A program made the position numbers and the translations under genes. Below are positions 58,384 to 64,000 of a stretch of DNA of 64,000 nucleotides, one piece after another; positions within the stretch are counted from its first letter, which is position 1; every line of letters starts with the position of its first letter. Below the pieces are notes generated by a model. That model was not told where the DNA came from. It saw only the letters and a list, made by a program, of their open reading frames with translations, and searched no databases. The stretch comes from Ceratotherium simum simum (lineage: Eukaryota; Chordata; Mammalia; Perissodactyla; Rhinocerotidae). The stretch lies in NCBI RefSeq assembly GCF_000283155.1, contig NW_004454171.1:14180639-14244638 (forward strand), read 5' to 3'.

Positions 58384-59794
58384 TTTGTTTATTGCAGTAA
58401 CATTGGTTTATAACATTGTAAAAATTTCAGGTGTACATCATTGTACTTCTATTTCTGCATGGACTACATCATGTTCACCACCAAAATACTAATTACAACC
58501 CATCACCACACACATGTACCGAATTATCCCTTTCACCCTCCTCCCTCCCCCCTTCCCCTCTGGTAACCACCAATCCAATCTCTGTCCCTATGTGTTTGTT
58601 TATTGTTGTTATTATCTACTACTTAATGAAGGAAATCATACGGTATTTGACCTTCTCCCTCTGACTTATTTCACTTTGCATTATACCCTCAATGTCCATC
58701 CATGTTGTCACAAATGGCTGGATTTCATCGTTTCTTATGGCTGAGTAGTATTCCATTGTGTATATATACCACAGCTTCTTTATCCATTCGTCCCTTGATG
58801 GGCACTTAGGTTGCTTCCAAGTCTTGGCTATCGTGAATAAGGCTGCAATGAACACAGGGGTGCATGTACCTTTGCAAATTGGTGTTTTCAAGTTCTTTGG
58901 ATAAATACCCAACAGTGGAATAGCTGGATCATATGGTAGTTCTATCGTTGATTTTTTGAGGAATCTCCATACTGTTTTCCATAGTGGCTGCACCAGTTTG
59001 CACTCCCACCAGCAGTGTATGAGAGTTCCCTTCTCTCCACAACCTCTCCAACACATGTTGTTTCCTGTCTTGTTAATTATAGCCATTCTGACAGGCGTGA
59101 GGTGATATCTCATTGTAGTTTTGATTTGCATTTCCCTGATAGTTAGTGATTTTGAACATCTTTTCATGTGTCTGTTGGCCATCTGTATATCTTCTTTGGA
59201 GAAATGTCTGTTCAGGTCTTTTGCCCATTTTTTAATTGGGTTGGTAGTTTTTTTGTTGTTGAGATACATGAGTTCTTTATATATTTTGGAGATTAACCCC
59301 TTATCAGATGTATGGTTTGCAAATATCTTCTCCCAATTGTTAGGTTGTCTTTTCGTTTTGTTGATGGTTTCCTTTGCTGTGCAGAAGCTTTTGAGTTTGA
59401 TGTAGTCCCATTTGTTTATTTTTTCTATTGTTTCTCTTGCCTGGTCAGATGTGGTGTTTGAAAAGATGTTGCTAAGACTGATGTGGAAGAGCGTACTGCC
59501 TATGTTTTCTTCTAGAAGTTTCACAGTTTCAGGTCTTACATTCAAGTCTTTAATCCATTTGGAGTTAATTTTTGTGTATGGTGTAAGGTAAGGGTCTACT
59601 TTCATTTTTTTGCATGTGGCTATCCAGTTTTCCCAACACCATTTGTTGAAGAGACTTTCTTTTCCCCATTGTATGTTCTTGGCTCCTTTGTCGAAGATTA
59701 GCTGTCCATAGATGTGTGGGTTTATTTCTGGGCTTTCGATTCTATTCCATTGATCTGTGTGTCTGTTTTTGTGCCAGTACCAATTTTACGTTTA
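58338..59794 (-). mobile_element. Young 5'-truncated L1 inserted into the old L1, antisense
   Basis: ccaattttacgttta occurs at 58338-58352 and 59780-59794, an exact 15-bp target duplication. Between lie a T-run (58353-58378, the A tail reversed), the 3' UTR and the C-terminal part of ORF2. The insertion is about 1.43 kb and 5'-truncated, the usual outcome of target-primed reverse transcription. The host L1 text reads through the duplication on both sides. Confidence 0.97.
58619..59779 (-). pseudogene. L1 ORF2 C-terminal part, open but 5'-truncated
   Basis: The minus frame is open from the truncation point to a normal ORF2 stop at 58619. The first methionine gives 328 residues (59605-58619), and reading upstream it stays open to 59779 (begins [11 protein letters not shown]). 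Features are the ORF2 region after the reverse transcriptase domain and the C-terminal cysteine motif: Cys185, Cys189, His197, Cys198 and Cys202 of the 328-residue version (CWRGCG ... HCWWEC). Then come YYSAIRNDE and the end YRMISFIK. The endonuclease and reverse transcriptase are missing, so it cannot move itself. No promoter for it is expected. The undamaged frame shows the insertion is recent relative to its host L1. Confidence 0.9.
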
Positions 59795-60035
59795 GATCTC
59801 ATTTGAAATTTATCTTGGTGTGAGGTATGAGGAGTGGCTCCAATTATGTTTTTCCCATGTTGTTCTAACATTATTTATTAAAGGTGTCTCCCTTTTCGCC
59901 ATTGGCTGGAATGCCCTTTATCATATGCACTTGAGTCTATCGCTGGATGGTTTATCCCATTCTATCTATCAATGGTCGAATAGCACACAGTTCTAATAAT
60001 AGAGGCTTTATAATATGTGTTAAAAAATATTTTTC
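59795..60035 (-). mobile_element. Old L1, antisense, part after the nested insertion
   Basis: aagctt-like text is absent, but atcttggtgtgaggtatgag, ttgttctaacattatttatt, ttatcccattctatctatca and taatagaggctttataatat continue the antisense ORF2 of the old L1. Confidence 0.85.
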
Positions 60036-60099
60036 AACAAAAGTCATGGTGACACAATTCCTGTGTTTATAAAAACATGAAGTTTGAAATGGAAGCATT

Positions 60100-60245
60100 T
60101 TTAGAGATACCCTGTGAATCAGCTACTTCTATTATTCCATTTTGCAAAGAAGAGAAGTGGGCCTTACAGAGGTTGTACAAACTCCTCCACGGTCACCCAG
60201 ATAGTTAGCAGTGGGACTGGAGCTCATGATCTCGACCAATACATT
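60100..60245 (-). mobile_element. MIR SINE fragment, antisense
   Basis: attccattttgcaaagaagag, aagtgggccttacagaggtt and tcacccagatagttagcagt follow antisense MIR. Confidence 0.75.
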
Positions 60246-60489
60246 GCATGATTTTCTCTTAAAGATAAGATTTTCTCAGAAAATATGGGTGACTATTCTC
60301 CTAGCAAACATCTAGACCCAGGTTGGATGCCTTCTCTTGCCACAAAACATTTTCTTAGTTTTCAATATTTAAAATAATACATAATTTAGTTTATTTATTT
60401 TTAATTATAACATATGCATTTTAGAACATTTGGAAAAGAACCCTACTACTGACTCCCCAAAATATGTTAATATTTTGGTCAATTCTTTC

Positions 60490-60769
60490 TGGAATTTTTT
60501 TTTTTTTTTTTTTTTTTTTTTTGTGAGGAGTTTCAGCCCTGAGCTAACATCTGATGCCAATCCTCCTCTTTTTGCTGAGGAAGATTGGCCCTGGGCTAAC
60601 ATCTGTGCCCATCTTCCTCTACTTTATATGGGATGTCACCACAGCATGGCTTGACAAGTGGTGCATCAGTGCACGCCTGGGATCCGAACCAGCGAACCCT
60701 GGGGGCTGCCACAGCAGAGCCCGCGCACTTAACCGCTTGTGCCACTGGGCTGGGCTTTGGAATTTTTTT
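60490..60769 (-). mobile_element. ERE1-type SINE, antisense, with target-site duplication
   Basis: A T-run of about 30 is followed by gagctaacatctgatgcc, gggctaacatctgtgccc, ctttatatgggatgtcacc, the reversed perfect B box (60680-60690) and the head end. It is flanked by tggaattttttt at 60490-60501 and 60758-60769. More C-to-T decay than the 22174 copy (cgcctggg for cgcccggg), so somewhat older. Confidence 0.95.
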
Positions 60770-60819
60770 ATGCATGATCTTTTGGTTTATTATGGTCATT
60801 AACTGGAAATTTTGAGAGA

Positions 60820-61085
60820 ATGGCAATAATATTAAGCATTTATTAAGAACTTACTTAAGTGCACCAATTAAAGTGTTCTAAGTACATTATCTTATTTAAT
60901 CATCACAAAACACATCTAGGGATGCAATATTTATTATTTCACGATTACTGATGAGGAGTGCTTGGCTCTGAAAAGTTAAGTGACTTGCCTAGTCTCACAG
61001 AGCTGATAAACAATGGAACTTGGATTCTAATTCGTGTGTTTACTCTAGCACCTATGTTTTAACCACTATGCTTACTGTGTCCTGT
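60820..61085 (-). mobile_element. MIR SINE, antisense, nearly full length
   Basis: aagcatttattaagaactta, agtacattatcttatttaat, gttaagtgacttgcctagtc, tcacagagctgataaacaat and tgttttaaccactatgctta follow antisense MIR in order. Confidence 0.85.
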
Positions 61086-63054
61086 GTATCTCATTTTGGA
61101 TCCTATTATTTTATTAATATTTTAACAGAAATGTTCTTCCTTGTTTCCTCAATGATCATATTAAATTTCATTTATAATGTCACCTTTGTTTTCACACAAT
61201 TAAATTGCTTATACCAGATTGGAAGAAGAGGGAGTTAAAAATATTTTTTCTTCAAATATTATTCATATGATCTTGGCATCTACACAAAGAGGTATCCTGA
61301 AAATAAAATAGAATAATTACGGAGAAGGCCAGGGTAAGACAGAAAAACACATTGATTTTATCGTCATGGTTGCTGCTCAAGCATTTTACATGATGTTCAG
61401 AAAGGTGATTTTCTTTTATTGGCTGAACATCCTCCCTGCAACTTTGTTTATATCAAAATTTGCATAACTATCTTGATTTTTGCAAGCATTTCCCAGATCC
61501 ATATTGTCCCAAATTCCCGGTTGGGGATGAGACACATAGTGATGTGTGGCTGAAGTGTGAATAGTTTGAAGCTTTATGTGCAATCAGAAGTAAATAAAAT
61601 TGACATTTCCTGAACTGCCTCAAATTGCAGCCAAGCTCAGCAATGCACATTCCACCCTTTACTTCAGTTTTGATGCCAATAGATGTATCAGTAAGAAAGA
61701 TGAAAACTTTATTGCCATTACAGATGTGTTCCCTCAGAGAAATAGTGGACAGGACATTTCGAAGAGAGAAATGAATGAAATGTATCAGACATGTGAAATT
61801 ACAATATTAGTGACTATTATAGAGGACAGAGTTTTGCTGGCAGAGTTTTAAGTGTAATTTTGTGTGTGTCTGTGCTGGGAGAGAGCAAGATGGTAGACTT
61901 TGGATTCATGAGCTGATTTTTAACTTTGTGAAGAGTTTGTACTCTTATCAGCTCTGTGATAGGTACAGGTGGAATAGTAGGCTAAACCAGGTGTGATTCC
62001 TGTCATGAAGAGGGTTATAATTTAGTGCACTGAAAACTTGTCTTTTTCACCACATGGTCCCTATTGGTAAATAAAAGTCTGAGCTCATTTCCCAGTATAT
62101 TTTATATTTACTGATACATTACATACATGTGCTTCTGCAGATCCGTGAAGTAGTAAAGTTTTCTTTCTTAAATTTTAAGAGTAAAAAAGTGTTGATAGAC
62201 ATTCTAGTGACTTCTTGCATGTCAATGCAGTGCAGGATGAGTATATCCTGCTTCAAATATCACAGATCCATCACTCTAGTGGTGGCCTGTAAAACAGTTT
62301 GTTGCCTTGAGGAGCTTCAGTCAGGGACACATTTTATACCTAAACAAAGTTAAAAGCTTTTAATCAAGGGAGTATTTGAAAGTTAAATTGTATTTGCAAG
62401 TTAAAGCTACCCGAGAAAGATTTCATAATAGAACTCTAGATAATCCTACATTTCAAATTTTTGATATTTTAAATTGATGATTTGCTTCTGTTTCCACCTT
62501 TCCCCCTTTTGTATTCCCCCTTTTGTAGTTGCTCTGGTATAGTTATATGTCAGCGTTGTGCAGACGAAGAAGTTGGGAACTCCGTAAGCAACAGTTCTCG
62601 CCTACAGTTCTAGAATTCTGACATTTAGCAATCTGTACTCATCTAACATCTAGTCAAACTATATAACTGGTTAATCATCTTAGAATTCATTTTGTTTCAC
62701 TTCTCACCTAGGAAATAAAAGGCTAGCTATTTCTGAAATGATTGATGACTTAGTTAATAAAGATTTATCACAGAAAGACAATCTTTTACGTCTTACTATG
62801 CTGTATAACTAAGTGAGAAGGTGATGATAACATTTGGAGATGAGTTTTAACAATTATGTTTCCAAAAGAGTGTTCAATTACTATCTGGATATAAATATGT
62901 TCTGTTAGCTTGCAAATCTGATTTAGAACATCAGCCTTAAAAATTTCAAAGCCTGGCGCCTTGTATATTTAAATGTCTAAAAAGTATTTTTCGGTGAAAT
63001 AGTGTAATGATAGATTAGATTATCATTAATTTCAAAGACCACAAGAGGATATTA
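61086..63054. other. Intron, nothing recognised
   Basis: AT-rich unique sequence. An 83-codon plus frame at 61600-61851 is open but carries no domain I recognise. Confidence 0.4.
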
Positions 63055-63170
63055 TGTTAATAAATCTGGAAAACATAAATGAAATGGATTTTTTAAAGAA
63101 ATATGTAGACTACCAAAATTGACACTGGAGAAATTAGAAAAGATGATCAAAGCAAGAACGAACAAAAACA
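63055..63170 (+). mobile_element. L1 ORF2 fragment, sense
   Basis: atgaaatggattttttaaag, aatatgtagactaccaaaat and tgacactggagaaattagaaa correspond to the L1 ORF2 stretch before the reverse transcriptase core, with frame damage. Confidence 0.7.
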
Positions 63171-63904
63171 CTGAACAATATTATGGAATACATAATTAGC
63201 TTTATAAAAGGCTCTTGTCTACGGTATTGTCTTAGCGATGTTTGATTACAAGGAAGGGCGAAAGAAAAAAGGGATTTATAGGAAGCATGTAGGGTAATCT
63301 CCTAGAAAATGGTTCTAACAAGTATGGCTGGACTTCCCGGGAACTATGAAGTTATTAGAAAGCAAATATCTTTCACTATGTCTTTAGGGTTTGTATGATT
63401 CGTTGTCTTTGCTTTATCTGAATACACAATTTCTGGGCCTGCTTATCAGCATATTATTGAAAAATAGCCACTCGTCTGAGTCAACGTGGCCTTATAGCTC
63501 TAGCACTTACCACCATCTGATTTTCTACAGCTAAATGTCTCTTGGTTCAAACTCATGCAACACCTTCTTATTGGTCACTGAATGGCCAGGGCACTTCCTC
63601 TCCCCAAGTGCAGTGTCTGCTCCAGGTCTAATGAGCTGTAGCTGGATGGTCAGGTCATGTGATTCACAGTCTGCTCATAAGAGCCTGGGACCTGAGCATG
63701 GTCCACACAGGTAAATTTATTGACATATCTGCTATAGCTTATCAATAAGTCTGTCCTATTTTCAGGGAACAGCCATTTCAAAGGTACGTAAATTGGCATA
63801 GAGCACAAAAAAGGTAACAGCCTCAAAAGTAAACTCCAGTTCATGAACATAAAGGGCTCTAGTCATGAACATAAATATACATTATCACCTACATATTATT
63901 ATAT
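63171..63904. other. Segment between two L1 pieces, origin unknown
   Basis: About 730 bp that do not read as L1. No gene or named repeat recognised. Confidence 0.4.
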
Positions 63905-64000
63905 ATACAAATACTATAAAATCATATTCATTCAAAGAATAATCTGCCAACAACAAGTTGAATTTAACCCAAGAATGCAAGGATGGTTCAATATTAGGAA
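63905..64000 (+). mobile_element. L1 ORF2 fragment, sense, cut by the window end
   Basis: aatttaacccaagaatgcaag and gatggttcaatattaggaa encode the FNPRMQGWFNIR-like motif of L1 reverse transcriptase. It continues beyond the window. Confidence 0.85.

Larger units (their letters stand above)
1..64000 (+). other. NEBL: Interior of the NEBL gene (introns around one exon)
   Basis: The window contains one recognisable NEBL exon (26965-27072, + strand), so the rest is read as the two flanking introns. This is inference: only the exon is direct evidence. The flanks are AT-rich, dense in interspersed repeats and lack other convincing coding sequence, as expected for large introns. In NEBL, as I know the gene, the LIM-nebulette exons lie far upstream of the cardiac nebulette exons, which would fit an isolated exon. 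I looked for the neighbouring LIM-nebulette exon and the first nebulette coding exon by eye and did not find them. Confidence 0.8.

Overview
This is a vertebrate nuclear genomic window, almost entirely non-coding. It comes from an odd-toed ungulate (Perissodactyla; horse, rhinoceros or tapir lineage). The lineage call rests on five tRNA-derived SINEs of the equine-repetitive-element (ERE) type, which carry a recognisable RNA polymerase III B box. The older repeats (MIR, L2, MLT1, MER20, old L1) are those shared by placental mammals. Nothing looks prokaryotic, and no rRNA, tRNA, CRISPR array or operon is present.

The only coding sequence I can defend is one 108-bp exon on the + strand at 26965-27072. 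It has a pyrimidine-rich acceptor, a GT donor and phase-0 boundaries on both sides. It encodes one nebulin-type repeat that matches the LIM-nebulette (LASP2) isoform of NEBL. I read the whole window as NEBL gene interior: about 27 kb of intron upstream and at least 37 kb downstream. I did not recognise any other NEBL exon.

Layout, left to right. 1-5.3 kb: truncated MLT1 LTR, a second MLT1 (antisense), an old L1 piece and an antisense L2. 5.3-13 kb: mostly unique AT-rich intron with a MIR, an unclassified repeat and an L2 piece. 13-18.2 kb: an ERE SINE, a MIR split by another repeat, and two opposed MIRs. 19.5-20.5 kb: antisense old L1 interrupted by a 27-copy, 18-bp minisatellite. 21.8-24.9 kb: L2, ERE1, MLT1, MIR, unclassified repeat. 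26.6-27.4 kb: MIR, the NEBL exon and a long inverted repeat. 27.4-32.6 kb: unique AT-rich intron. 32.7-38 kb: two L2 copies, MLT1, an ERE with a perfect 17-bp target duplication, a candidate LTR. 38-48.9 kb: mostly unique, with a (TG)26 microsatellite, L2, ERE, MIR. 49-55.1 kb: L2 containing a 195-bp tandem duplication, a DNA transposon, L2, L1, MER20. 57.2-60 kb: old antisense L1 split by a young antisense L1 whose ORF2 C-terminal frame is still open. 60-64 kb: MIRs, another ERE1, and L1 pieces running off the end.

I found no new multi-gene system. The observations most worth a second look are the minisatellite inside the L1, the nested young L1, the inverted repeat next to the exon donor, the MIR split by an insertion, and the fact that all five EREs and the young L1 lie antisense to the gene. 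Family names for repeats come from recalled consensus sequences, not from a database search.
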